DNA from: Pestalotiopsis fici W106-1 | Taxonomy: Eukaryota; Ascomycota; Sordariomycetes; Amphisphaeriales; Sporocadaceae | DNA length: 64,000 nt | NCBI RefSeq assembly: GCF_000516985.1 | Contig: NW_006917094.1 | Span: 3,534,001-3,598,000, forward strand | Direction of reading: 5' to 3' | Shown here: one piece after another, positions 45,477-57,398 of the stretch | Layout of the letters: each line of letters begins with the position of its first letter | How positions within the stretch are numbered: the stretch's first letter is position 1 | Made by a program: the position numbers and the translations under genes | The notes under the pieces: model-generated | Database searches by the model: none | What the model saw: the letters and a program-made list of their open reading frames with translations, nothing else | Told to the model about the DNA's origin: nothing

Positions 45477-47362
45477 GTTTCTTTTATAATTTTTATTTCA
45501 TTTGTGTGATGGGAACCGTCCGAAATAGCCACACTGCGTGTAGTAGCAGTATCGAGATCATATCGCTTTGGGGAGGCAGCCAAGCCGGGAGTGCTTTTTT
45601 TTCTTCTGGCAGTGGGAAACAATGAACGGCAGTTGAAAATACACCACTTGATAAAGGAGAATGTCGATTATTTTAGTGAGGTGGCCTGGGCGCCGCCACA
45701 TAATAATGGAGCGAGATCCAGGGACCTTGCCGCTGTCCCGGGACGCAAAAAAAGCGACGGTAGAACGAGATCGGAAAAGTGGCCGATGTGTACAGATTAC
45801 AATCCACTTTGTTTTTACAAGGGGGTGGAGAGAGTTCGCAACGCAGCATGTCCAACGACAGGAAGAATCAAGTTTGCGTGTGTGATCCGGGCTATGTTAT
45901 GCTTACTTCTTTTTATACGAGACAACAATAGCCCTGGGGGGAAAGAAAGGAAAAAAGGATCACGAGTAATTGCACAGCCCGATTACTACCCCCAGTACCA
46001 TGTGTATATTTGGAATCGCTCTTGCAACTCGAGCTGGCGCTGGATTGGATCGCTGGTATCACTAGATCGGCACTAAATACATGTGTGCTTGCTAGGTATC
46101 TAGGTAGAAAGCTGGTGATATGATGGCCCTATTCGAGTGTATTTGGTTCCATCTTAAAGGTATTGTAGAAACAATCAATTAGTGCTGACTGTATTGTTTC
46201 TTAAGACCGAGAGCCGGTTTCTTTTCATGCCGTCAAATTCAAGGTATTTACAGACAAGATGATTTATTTACGTTTGAGAAAGTCCATGACGCGTTGTCTT
46301 TGAACTTCTGCGTCAAGCCTGGATTAATGCTGCCCAATGTAAGTCTTCTGGGAATGTTTTCGCCACATGAAGCTGGTATCATAATCTAGTAACCAGTCGG
46401 TGTTTTGTTGGTGTACGTTGTAGAGTAGAGTAAAGTTTTCGCTTACCGCCCGAAGCGACAGCGATTTGATTGTTGCACAAGTACTATAGACACCTCTGGT
46501 TTGATCAGAGCGAATAAACGTCTTTTCGTATATATAATGAATTGGATATGCTTTTATGATAAATGGACTACATATTTTCGCTTCCAGAGTGACACGCAAG
46601 TGGAAACATGGTCTATTTTTTTTTTGCGGTTTGTGTCGCATCAACAGACGTTCCGAGTACAGGGTATAAGTAAGGTATAATAGCAATAGTTGCACAAAAC
46701 GAGAAAAAAGAAAGTTGATGTTTCTATAATTATAGTGTAGTGATTGTCCGAGTAGCTATATACTTGTAGCTCGCGTAACATCATAAATGAGGAGTAGTAT
46801 GATGGCCCAGTCGCCAAATTATAATGTCAGATACAATGCCAAGACAAAACAATACCAACTAGGATCTGGAGTTGGACATACAATTGATTGGTTCGGCTGT
46901 CTCTCTTGGGTCGCATTGCAGCAATGCACAGCGACTCTCTTACAGAAATGAGTGCAGCAGCTTTCGTTCGCAATGTATTTCCATTGAAGGTTTTGCGCGT
47001 ACTTCTCATACCTGAAAGCTGTATGTAACTTGAGAATTCCGTATTCATATCTAATTCCAAATGACCTATATCTAGAATCACCAAATATAAAGAATCAACA
47101 GCTGCCAATACGCAATTGCGTATACGCCCATCAGTCTTGACATGGCACTGGGAGAGACCTGGAGGGATAAATTAATCATATCATGACAGCTCATTAGAAC
47201 GCAACCCCATCCAGTCACACCATGACAGGGCGGGGAGGCTCGTCAGCCCATACTAATCGCATAAAAAGGTCACACTTCCTACGGCAATTGTCTACTCTCA
47301 TTTCACTCCTACTTGCGATCTTGCTTTTGCATCATATCAGGAGTCTCCGCCGTTGCACTCCA
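45477..47362. other. Intergenic, AT-rich, no supportable gene
   Basis: 1.9 kb between divergent genes. ORFs at 45591-46076 (plus strand) and 46324-46695 (minus strand) lack any recognised feature. An in-frame upstream ATG of the flavoprotein gene at 47222 lies in this stretch. Confidence 0.5.
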
Positions 47363-48889
47363 ATGTTCAAGATGCACACCCCATACGGTCTATACGTGGT
47401 TGTTTTGTCATTTTTCGTACAGATCCAGCATGTGGCATCCGTGACCAGCTCCGGAAATGCAACATATGCTATCATTGAGAAGGATGTGGTGATAATTGGT
47501 GGCGGCGCCTCAGGAGCACATGCAGCAGTCCGGTTACGAGAAGACTATGGCAAGAGTATAGTTATTGTTGAAAAGCAAGAGGACTTGGTAAAATCAATCA
47601 TGGATCCATATCTTGTGCGCAGAATGTCCAGCTAACTGCTTACCCCTCCTGCCAAGGGTGGCCATGTCGAGACTTATATCGACCCAGTATCTGGGAATCC
47701 TTACGACTATGGTGTAAACTCCTACACCGAGTATGGCGGTGCCGAAGAATTCTTTACGCGATTCAATATTTCGCTTCAGACGCCAGTCCGGCCCACCTTG
47801 ACGACGACATATGCCGACTTTCAGACAGGAGAGGTTCTAGACGGCTATGAAGCGCCGCCGTCTGCCAATGTGACAGCAGGCCTGCAAAAGTACTTGGAGA
47901 TATGCGAGCAGTATGAGGACCTTATTCTGCCCTCATATGTGAATTTTCCAGAGACCAATGCGCCCGAAGATCTGCTTCTATCTTTTGGCGAATTTGTCAC
48001 AAAATATGGGCTCGAAGCAATTGTGCCGCGAGTCTTTCAGGTCACTGGGCTGGGACTCGGGAACATCGTTGATGAACTCACCTTGTACGTGATGCAAGCA
48101 TTCGGTGCCCCTATAGTACGAACATTTCTGGGCCAGAAAAACTCATGGGTGCCCACTACAAAGAGGAACCAAGACTTGTACGACAATATCGCCGCACTGT
48201 TGGGCAACGACGTGCTCTTTCGCAGCACTGTCGTAGAGTCTCAAAGGACCAACGACAGCGTCCAAGTTCTTGTCCAGGATAGCGAGGGTAAGAAGACATT
48301 AATCAAGGCAAAGCGGCTCTTGATATCTTCTTCGCCCACGGCAGAGAACTTGGCTACTTTTGATCTCGATCAAACCGAGCAAGACATCTTTGCCACATGG
48401 GGTATTGGCGCAGTGTTTGCCGGTATCGCCAATCATCCCTCTCTTCCGGTGAACTACTCGATTGTCAACTACCCAAGTTCGGTCGTCCCTGACAATTGGC
48501 TCGAGCTGCCTCAAACACCATTTATAGGGCGTTTTGAGTATCTAGGTGACTCGAACTTCCGGGTATTGGCGACAGGAACGGATCATTACGATGAGAAACA
48601 AGCGCAAGCTCTGGCACAGGCGGCATTTGAGAAGTTGGCTGCCGCCGGAACCGTGGCGGATACCCAAAGTCAGCCTCTGGAATTTCCTGCATTTGCGGCG
48701 CACATTGGTATTCACCCTCACGTTCCAGTCGAAAAGTTGCAGTCGGGCTTTTACAAACAGCTGTATGCGCTCCAGGGACGTCGATCCACCTTCTATACTG
48801 GTGGTGCTTGGGCGGCTGATTTCACCACCATTTTGTGGGAGTATAACAATCAGTATTTGCTACCAAAGCTGCTGGAGAGTTTTGTGTGA
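47363..48889 (+). CDS. Secretory-pathway FAD-dependent oxidoreductase (beta-cyclopiazonate dehydrogenase-like)
   Basis: Exons 47363-47587 and 47657-48889, with a 69-nt phase-0 intron containing stops; 485 aa. I prefer ATG 47363, which gives a signal-like N-terminus (MFKMHTPYGLYVVVLSFFVQ); ATG 47222 in the same frame would add 47 residues with another hydrophobic stretch and make a signal anchor. The FAD Rossmann motif is VVIIGGGASGAHAAV (about 42-56), followed by IVEKQEDLGGHVETY across the splice junction, a second cofactor-contacting motif of the flavin amine oxidase superfamily. The C-terminal FYTGGAWAADFTTILW matches the flavin-binding end. Related fungal proteins include beta-cyclopiazonate dehydrogenase of Aspergillus; most are uncharacterised. 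The substrate is unknown, and no biosynthetic backbone gene is adjacent. Confidence 0.88.
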
Positions 48890-50065
48890 GTATAGCCACT
48901 CGCGGAGGATCAAGACGCGGATCATACAACTTTCCAAAGCAGTTATAATGAGAATGGGGTCGAGTCAGGTGTTCAGCTTTGCCATATTCGAGAGTCCAAG
49001 AACCACATTCAGAAATCTGCATGATAATCAATGCCTAGACAGTATATCCAGTAAGCATGATTATTATATTGTTCACAAGATGGTGCTAGGGAATCGTATC
49101 GCTTGATGGGAGCATAATGTAGGTACTTTCATTGATAATATAATGTCTGAATGCAGTAATCCCCAGTACCAGCATGGTTTCTGTTAGGGTTTATCTTACA
49201 GCGACTGGGTTCTGGAATGATTCCGATTGCATACAAACCTTAGGCATGCTCTCTTAGAGATGGGTTCGGATAAAGTCTTTATCTTGTTGAATCACAATTT
49301 GACTTTAATACTGCTCTGGCACATTTAGGTGGTTAGCTATGTACAGTTAATGGGGAGGGACTCTGAAAACTGGATGATCGAATGATGAAATATGTATCAG
49401 GGACCCCCTGTCCCTTCCCGCCCTCCACAACGGACAGGGCAGCAGGGACTGGCTTTAGCGCGCTTTCCCCGAAAAATCCGGCCCTGAACTTACCTGTAGC
49501 GCTGCCTAACGGAAACATAAAATTTGGGCGTGGCAGCTAGGACCTCCCCTAAGTGGCCCGGCGATTACACCCGTGAGCCACCGTACCTTCTTTGGTGTCC
49601 ACCATTGCGCCAAAACGCAGCTCCAGTTTGTGGGCAACGCGCCGTTTATCCTGGGTGAATCGTGAAAAGCTTCTCGCCGTCGAACGCCTCTGTGAAGTTC
49701 TTCACTCATCCAGTATAACGGACCAAAGGCCAGTACAAAAACAAGAACAGTCACCTCTTTCCTTCTTTCTCTGTCCGACTCTTTGTCCTGCCGCCCCTTC
49801 GCTTGCTGCGGAAATCTTGACGTGACTGAGATTAGTAGTCAGTCCCGAACGTCTAGACAAACTGCATCCCACCTTATTACCCAAGCTCACCCAGAAGTTT
49901 CCACGAGAGCCTGTGAATCTGCGCCCAGCTTTGGGATTGGTCAACCTCATAACTCAGCCTCGTCGCCTTCGTTCTTTTTATATTTCCCCCATTCTTTCCC
50001 CAGCTTGACCCGCCGACAACAACAACATCTCGCAAAGCTTTTACATTCCAACAAGCAGTCATCAT
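48890..50065. other. Intergenic, no supportable gene
   Basis: 1.2 kb between two plus-strand genes, with the CT-rich UBC9 leader at the right end (for example cccccattctttcccc near 49990). Nothing else was recognised. Confidence 0.5.
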
Positions 50066-50776
50066 GGCTCTCTGCAATATGCGCCTCGCCGAGGAGAGGT
50101 ATGTCCATGTCGCGAGTTGTGCGCAACTCTTTCTTGCCGGTTCACGATTTGCGCTGCGTACATAATTACTAACATGCGACACTCTAGGAAGCAATGGCGA
50201 AAGGATCACCCTTTCGGCTTCTGGGCCCGACCTGTCAAGCGGGCAGATGGCGTCATGGATTTGAAGACATGGGAGTGCGGCATCCCGGGCAAGGAGAAGA
50301 CCATGTGGGAGGGTGGCCTGTTCAAGATGACCATGACTTTCCCCGATGGTAAGTCATAGGGCGTTGCCTCTGATTATGGTCCTCGGTGCTGATTGATTTC
50401 CTGTCCAGAATACCCCACGAAGCCTCCCAAGTGTAAGTTCCTACCCTATTCCAACATTCCCATGCGCACACGTTTGCGCGCAGTCGCCAGTCACGAGAGC
50501 TAATGTGTTATTGTCTCTTCCACAGGCAAGTTCACACCTCCCTTGTTCCACCCGAACGTCTACCCGTCCGGCACCGTCTGCCTATCGATTCTGAACGAAG
50601 AGGAGGGCTGGAAGCCGGCCATCACGGTGAAGCAGATTGCGCTCGGCGTCCAGGATCTTCTTGACAACCCCAACCCCGAGTCGCCTGCACAAGCCGAGGC
50701 CTACAATCTGTTTAAGAAGGACAAGGTGGAATACGAACGACGTGTCAGACGCGTTGTCAGAGAGAATGCGCCCTAA
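50066..50776 (+). CDS. UBC9: SUMO-conjugating enzyme Ubc9
   Basis: Four exons: 50066-50100, 50188-50348, 50409-50432 (only 24 nt) and 50526-50776; introns 87, 60 and 93 nt; 156 aa. The sequence follows Ubc9 almost along its whole length: [17 protein letters not shown] at the N-terminus (the SUMO and E1 contact helix), the [16 protein letters not shown] core, the active-site Cys in [11 protein letters not shown] (C92) and the [16 protein letters not shown] helix. It accepts SUMO from the Aos1-Uba2 E1 as a thioester and passes it to psi-K-x-E lysines on mainly nuclear targets. The 24-nt microexon encodes only EYPTKPPK, and its reading frame forces the three splice choices. Length is normal for the family. 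Confidence 0.97.
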
Positions 50777-52166
50777 ATCCGCAGCCAGCTTTTGGCTAGC
50801 TAATTTGTCAACATTTTCACGAAGACGCCGGTGGCAAGCGAGATATTTGAGAGCACGAGGACAAAAAATGACATGAGGAAATGGCGTTCAGGAAGGCGTA
50901 TACCACTTGCGATGGCATCACTGGGTTCTTTTGCAGACAGCATTTCACCATGCTTCATATCTGGACAGACGAGTACTGGTGTTTCCGTGGCTTCATGCAT
51001 CTCAGTTACGGAACGGAGTCTGGCATAGATGATTTACTTTTCCCTTCGGAAGACTTTGACAATCGGTGACTACTTGAAGATTTCGTTTGCTGGCAAAATT
51101 GTGATCACATATCTCTTTGAAGGTGCTCTCTGGCGTACGCGCAATACTGCGAACAGTTTTTCCCACCATTTCTATACGTAAGAGGAGCCGCAAAATGGAA
51201 GAACATCTGCCCCACGTTAAGCTTGAGGTCCCGGACCTCGAACATCAGTATCAATTGTATGTGCGTATCGTAGTGCCCCGCGATCTTCAGGCAATGAGTA
51301 TACTGCCTAGGTATAGATGTATGCGGCAGCAAAATATCACCCCGTCTAAACTGGGAGGCAAGAAGAGAAAAAAGGATAGAATGGCATGATGTCAAACTCT
51401 ACATGGACATGCTCGACATTGGCTCCCTCAAGGATGTTGGCCAATTCATTGCGTCCCCCCCTCTGGCTCTCGCTCTCTGTCTTTCAAGGTGCGATAAGCA
51501 TCCGAGGTTGAGGTTTCGCATGCAAACATACGCCCGATATTGGCGGTCAAATCTACCTCGTGCATACGAAAAGAAATTGGAGTACAGGTCCCTTATCAGT
51601 GTATGTTCCGTCCGGAACCGCCTATGATACATTAGGTACCGTTGGCCGGCTAGTACCTTAGTCGTTGGCAGGGTCCCAAGTCCAGGTCCCCAACCCAAAT
51701 CTTTTCCCGTCTCGAAATTGTCAAGCAAAACAGTCAATTCTCTACCCCAATAACCAGTCATCAGCCGAGATCGGCACTGCGAGATATGGGGACCCAAGAG
51801 TCCAAGACACCCGCACACGACTGCAAAGGCCGCAATTATGACGGCGTCAGCTAGTTTCAACGGGTCCCAGAATATTCAAAGGGAAAAAAAGAGGTCAAGC
51901 TATGAATCACACCTGTTGACTGATGACTGTTTCCCCCAACCCCTGGTCCTGTGCCCTTTTGCTGGATCTAGTTGTCCGCTAAATTTCGAGTAGATCCAGA
52001 ACTTTTTTTCTCCCATTGACTCGGCTCTTCCTCCCTCCCACCTTTCTGTTCCATACATTGTGGTTCGTAGATTTCGTCACAGAGCTCAGATCCTGTAGGA
52101 CAATTTTGCTTCTTGTCATTTTTTATTTTCTATTTTTCAAACAAGCTCTCGTTTTAAACCGACAAA
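50777..52166. other. Intergenic, no convincing gene
   Basis: 1.4 kb. A 153-codon minus-strand ORF (51399-51860) starts with a hydrophobic stretch (ADAVIIAAFAVVCGCLG) but continues with no recognisable domain; I do not call it a gene. The right end is the CT-rich leader of the asparagine synthetase gene. Confidence 0.45.
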
Positions 52167-54465
52167 ATGTGTGGTCTTTTCGGGTGCCATCAGTAAGTTA
52201 CAAGCAACCAAGCAAAAGCCGTCGAGCGCATTCGGAATCGCCCAATTCTCGCTTGCGCAGTCCGCCGCCCAATTCAGTTTTTTGGAGGGGCAGTTGCGCG
52301 ACCCCGCCATAATCACATTTACCTGGTTCGCGATTGGAAAAGATCCTCAAAGCTGATTGACTTGCTTGCGCGCAGCCACCCCGACGTGCAGAAATTCAAG
52401 CCGACTGCTCTGCGACTGGCAAAGCAGTAAGTGTTCCATCCACTCTTGTATACCATTGGCGATTTTGACTTTGACACTTTTCTGTCTCATAGGATCCGCC
52501 ACAGAGGCCCCGATTGGAGTGAGTCAACAACATTATACAAAAACCTATATGCGGTCTTGCCGACAAAAGGGACACGCGTTGACAGTTCATGATTTATAGG
52601 TGGAAACTTCATTTCCAACAACACAAGTACGTCGAATTATCCTTGCCGCGATACTTTCCCGCGTGACGGTAAAACTAACATGGCGTGAATCTAGTCCTGT
52701 GCCATGAGCGTCTCAGCATTGTCGGTGTTGGTAAGTTGGACAGCTTCTTCCATTTATACTCGCATAGCCATGTGCTTGTCTGGCCACCTTTTTTTACTAA
52801 CGCTCACCTTTTTCAGAGTCTGGTGCTCAGCCGCTCACCAACGAGGATGACACCATCATCCTAGCCGTCAACGGCGAAATTTACAATCACAGACTGATCC
52901 GAAAGAACTTGAAGACTCCCTACCACTTCAAGACACATTCGGACTGCGAGGTCATCATTCCTCTGTACATGGAGTATGGCCTCGACGCTCCCAAATACCT
53001 GGATGGCATGTTCTCCTTCATGTTGTACGACAAGAAGCTCGACCGGACAATCGCGGCCCGCGATCCCATCGGAATCACCACCTTTTACCAGGGCTGGGAC
53101 AGCAAGAACGACAACTCGGTATACTTTGCCTCTGAGCTGAAGTGCTTGCACTCTGTCTGCGACAAGATCCGGGCCTTCCCTCCTGGTCATGTCTACGACT
53201 CCAAGACTGGCGAGACCCACCGGTATTTCCAACCTTCCTGGTGGGACGGTTCCAAAATCCCGGAGACTCCTTTGGACCTCAAGGCCATCCGCACTTCCCT
53301 GGAGAAATCCGTGCGGAAGCGACTCATGGCTGAGGTGCCATATGGTGTCCTCCTGTCTGGTGGTCTTGACTCTTCTCTCGTGGCCTCCATCGCCCAGAGA
53401 GAGACTCTGAGAATGAAGGCTCTGGCTCAGGCTCAGGCTGCCCAGAACGGCGAGACCGCAGAGGAAGATGCCGACAAGGGCGAGGGTCTGGTTGGAATCG
53501 ACGACCACAACGATCTTTCGACCGTCACCTACCTCCCGCAACTCAACTCCTTCTCGATCGGTCTGCCTGGCTCGCCCGATAACGAGGCTGCCCTAAAGGT
53601 CGCCAAGTTCCTCGGAACTAAGCACCACGTGATGACCTTTACCATCGAGGACGGTCTCAACGCCCTCTCCGATGTCATCTACCACCTCGAGACCTACGAT
53701 GTTACCACAATTCGTGCCTCGACGCCCATGTACCTGCTCTCTCGCAAGATCAAGGCTATGGGCATCAAGATGGTGCTCAGTGGCGAGGGAAGTGACGAGA
53801 TCTTTGGTGGATACTTGTACTTCCACGCCGCCCCTGACAAGAAGGAATTCCACGAGGAGACGGTGCGCCGTGTTAAGAACCTGCACCTGGCAGACTGCCT
53901 CCGTGCCAACAAATCGACATCTGCCTGGGGTCTTGAGGCTCGCGTGCCGTTCCTGGACAAGGAGGTAGGATCACAATCCCCTCACCCGACTTCCTGCATG
54001 TGTAAGCTTTGCTGACAACCTTTCTACTATTAGTTCCTGGAGACTTGCATGAACATCGACCCTGCCGAGAAGATGATCACCAAGGATCGTATTGAGAAGT
54101 ACATTCTGCGCAAGGCCTTTGACACCTCGGACGAGCCCGGCGAGGCGCCTTACCTGCCCGATGAGATCCTCTGGAGACAGAAGGAGCAGTTCTCGGACGG
54201 TGTCGGATACGGATGGATCGATGCTCTCAAGGACAACGCTGAGATGAACGTGACGGACGAGATGATGAAGAACCCCAAGCCTGAGTGGGGTGACGATATC
54301 CCCGACACCAAGGAGGCATACTGGTACCGCACCATGTTCGACGAGCACTTCCCTCCTCACTGCGCCTCCACAGTCATGAGATGGACGCCAACCTGGTCGC
54401 AACAGAGCGACCCCAGTGGAAGAGCCATCTCCACCCACCAGGCCAAGTACGACAACGCTGCATAG
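52167..54465 (+). CDS. Asparagine synthetase, glutamine-hydrolysing
   Basis: Seven exons: 52167-52192, 52376-52426, 52493-52518, 52600-52626, 52695-52730, 52817-53964 and 54034-54465; introns 183, 66, 81, 68, 86 and 69 nt; 581 aa. The N-terminal class II glutaminase domain opens MCGLFGCHH, where Cys2 becomes the nucleophile after Met removal; RHRGPDWS and [10 protein letters not shown] follow. The synthetase domain has the PP-loop SGGLDSS (236-242) and the [12 protein letters not shown] motif. It makes asparagine from aspartate, glutamine and ATP in the cytosol. A roughly 45-residue Ala/Glu-rich insertion after the PP-loop ([19 protein letters not shown]) separates it from the STVTYLPQ strand, as in other fungal enzymes. 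The cluster of five tiny exons at the 5' end is typical for this gene. aataaa at 54731-54736 may be the polyadenylation signal. Confidence 0.97.
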
Positions 54466-55518
54466 AGAATATAGAACCAGAGAAATACCTGGTGAAGAGA
54501 CAATGTTTGGCATAGAAAAGTAGATACCACATCTGGGTTATTTTTTTAAGGCGATGTGGGAGGCTTCTTTTAAGCTGGGAAATCATGAATCAATCAATAC
54601 CATGAAGACATTCAAATGGAACATAATGAAGGCCTGGAACTGTGTGGATTATGACCGAGTGTCGTTTCAATATGCTCTTCTTGTGTGATTTGGGACGGGA
54701 TTGTTTATGATCTTTTTTTTTTAAGCTGAAAATAAAGCTTTGTCATGTAGGTGGAAAATGGTGCGAGACTTGGTGGAATAGCCGATGATACATGGTCAAT
54801 TATGCTTTGTTACCCAAAGTATAGGCAGTCCAGGAATGAGTGACATTATATAAACATCAGACCCCTGTTTGCCATGTGAGCAATATGCATAATTGATCCC
54901 AACCAGGCCACAACGCGATAGCTCCTCTGTATACTAGGTAACTCAGGAGAGGAGCACTCGAGTCCATTGCTTATGCTTTCCCCCCCATCAATTCTCCTTC
55001 TGCTCTTGTGCTACCCCCAACAGATTGAATGGGCATACATACATGGAGCAATAATGCGTCTCTTCATGGTAACATAGGCAAGACTATGCAGCTTTGGCTA
55101 GTCGGCTACCTAGACTGGGAATTCGAAGCAGAAATGCCCATCCTGCATGAATCGACCGCCCTCCCGGTAATTTCCCTTTGGGCCAGCCAGACGCGCTTGA
55201 TTGGTGCACATGATCGTCGCCTGGACTGCAATTCGCCCTGACAGCCGACAGTTCTGCTGCGGCGGTGGAGTTTCCCTAAGAAAGCCCCCAGACGGCGCTA
55301 GACCTAACTGGTAGCTGGAACCCAATCGTCACTTGACAGCGTCCCGACTCGCTGCTACCCGCGGCCGCCAAAGAAAACAAATTTCATCATCCAGAACCGC
55401 CAGAAAGTCTCTCTTCGTCTCTGTTGACACCAGATTCTTTTTCTCCCTATTCCATAAACTCGAATTGCCTTTCTCCCAACTCTAATCACATCCCTCCCAT
55501 CCAAACAACTCGCCCAAC
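54466..55518. other. Intergenic, no supportable gene
   Basis: 1.05 kb: 3' flank of the asparagine synthetase gene and the pyrimidine-rich promoter/leader of the porin gene (about 55380-55518). Nothing else was recognised. Confidence 0.5.
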
Positions 55519-57044
55519 ATGTCTGTTCCCGCCTTCTCTGACATTTCCAAGTCCGCCAACGACGTGAGTTTTCTATTCTGTCCCGGCCGCCAGCTGCTGC
55601 TGCTGCTGCACCATTGAGCTCTAAGCTTGGCCATCCACACCACCCCCAACGGTTTCCTCGCGTCTGGATCTGCAGCAACAGAAATTTCCCGCATGAGGCT
55701 ATCGCGAAGAACTTTGAGAGATGCAGCAGAGGCTGCATCTATTCTTCATATTTGGCCATCTTTTGTATCAAACTGACAATTCTTAACCTGCCTATTAGTT
55801 GTTGAACAAGGACTTCTACCACCTCTCTGCTGGTACCATTGAGGTCAAGAGCAACACTCCCAACAATGTTGCTTTCAAGGTGACTGGAAAGAGCAGCCAC
55901 GACAAGCACACCTCTGGCGCTGTAAGTTGATCCATTCCCCCAGCGCATGGCCATTAGTCAATTCCGGGATGACTGCAATTGCTTTCCTCTCAATTGACTG
56001 ATGGCATGCTGCTGCTCTTCCATCATCCCCCTACCGTGATTGAGTCAAAAGGCTGACCATTGCCTCGTCTACTGCATACAGCTGGAGGGAAAGTACTCGG
56101 ACAAGTCGCTCGGTAAATCACCCACACAAGGATCCTCATCCTCATCATCAAATTCAGTTTCCAGCAAGGACAAGATACCGAGACATAAAAGATCGAGGAA
56201 GAAACCGCCCTCGTTCTCGGTCTCGCTTGGGCGCATCATCGTGCCAGGCCCTCGCGACTATCCGCTGAATCTTGCCATCATTCTCAGCAATTCTCATCCA
56301 GCGACAGTGCTAACCTCGTTCCACCACTTAGGTCTTACCCTTACCCAGACCTGGAACACTGCCAACGCCCTCGAGTCCAAGGTTGAGCTGGCTGACAGCA
56401 TCGCCAAGGGCCTGAAGGCTGAGGGTGTCTTCAGCTTCCTGCCCACCAACCAGGCCCGCGGTGCCAAGCTCAACCTGCACTTCAAGCAGAACATCTTCCA
56501 CGGCCGTGCCTTCTTCGACCTCCTTAAGGGCCCCGTCGCTAACGTCGATGCCGTTGTCGGCCACGAGGGTTTCCTCGCTGGTGCCTCTGCTGGCTTTGAC
56601 GTCCAGAAGGGTGCTCTCACCGGCTACAGCGCTGCCCTCGGCTACGTTGGCCGTGGCTACACCTCCTCCATCACTGCCACCGACAACCTGAGCACCTTCG
56701 CTGCCTCGTACTACCACAAGGTCAACAGCCAGGTTGAGGCTGGTGCCAAGGCTACCTGGAACTCCAAGACTGGCAACGCTGTTGGCCTCGAGGTCGCCAG
56801 CAAGTACCGCCTGGACCCCGTCTCTTTCGCCAAGGTTTGTTCTAAAGAAACATGATCCCCCACCACTTCCTTCCTGCTGACAAAGTGAAATCAGGCCAAG
56901 ATCAACGACCGTGGTGTTGCCGCTGTCGCCTACAACGTCCTCCTCCGCCCTGGTGTCACCCTGGGTCTCGGTGGCTCTTTCGACACCCAGAAGCTTGACC
57001 AGGCCACCCACAAGGTTGGTGTCAGCTTCACCTTTGAGGGTTAA
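55519..57044 (+). CDS. Mitochondrial outer-membrane porin (VDAC)
   Basis: Five exons: 55519-55563, 55799-55921, 56082-56112, 56332-56834 and 56895-57044; introns 235, 160, 219 and 60 nt; 283 aa, the usual VDAC length. The N-terminal helix is MSVPAFSDISKSAND. Beta-strands then alternate throughout, with the eukaryotic porin signature near YSAALGYVGRGYTSS, and the protein ends KVGVSFTFEG. It forms the 19-strand channel for ATP, ADP and metabolites across the mitochondrial outer membrane. Codon use is strongly C-ending and biased, as in highly expressed genes. Three of the four introns are much longer than most in this window. The third, 56113-56331, has no in-frame stop and a length divisible by three, so its retention would insert 73 residues after strand-one residues rather than truncate the protein. 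Confidence 0.97.
55719..55740 (+). other. Perfect 9-bp hairpin inside porin intron 1
   Basis: AGATGCAGC and GCTGCATCT flank a 4-nt loop (AGAG). The hairpin lies about 60 nt before the 3' splice site. A CTG-repeat block lies earlier in the same intron at 55593-55609. Confidence 0.6.
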
Positions 57045-57398
57045 ATTGGATGGGATGAATGATGTTACGAGTTTCGAGAAAGGGGCTTTTTTCATGGAGT
57101 CTGGGGAGCTAGACAGTACCTGGGCACAAGTCGGCAATACCCCCTTTTGTAAACCTCCCATATGTGTATCACATAAAGCATGTTAGATCTGCATTCTGGC
57201 GAAAAAATATTTCCTCTCGAATGTAGATTAGACCGTTCCAAAGAGGCATTGTATTCATCTGCGGCGCGCAATGAGGTTCTGGTGATTATGACGATTCATC
57301 TTGATTATGCAACTGTGTTTATGATAAACTGGTCAAATCCATTGGGTATCCTCAAATACGTATGCTGCAAAATGTGTGCCCTAACAGGTAGCTAATTC
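57045..57398. other. 3' flanks of converging genes
   Basis: 354 nt between the porin and J-domain genes, which converge. No other feature was seen. Confidence 0.5.

Noticed and set aside
47588..47656. Apparent premature stop or frameshift in the flavoprotein gene
   Set aside because: A 69-nt stretch with a GT donor and AG acceptor. Removing it restores the EDLGGHVETY motif in frame, so it is an intron and not a pseudogene lesion.
49555..49590. Short similarity on the minus strand to the start of a primate Alu element (GTGGCTCACG...TGTAATC)
   Set aside because: Only about 20 matching bases with mismatches, no poly-A or right arm, and fungal DNA around it; taken as coincidence.
51399..51860. 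153-codon minus-strand ORF with a hydrophobic start
   Set aside because: No domain, no splice support, and composition like the surrounding non-coding DNA.
52861..53541. 226-codon minus-strand ORF
   Set aside because: Antisense of the large asparagine synthetase exon.
56328..57161. 277-codon minus-strand ORF
   Set aside because: Antisense of porin exons 4-5, caused by strong codon bias.
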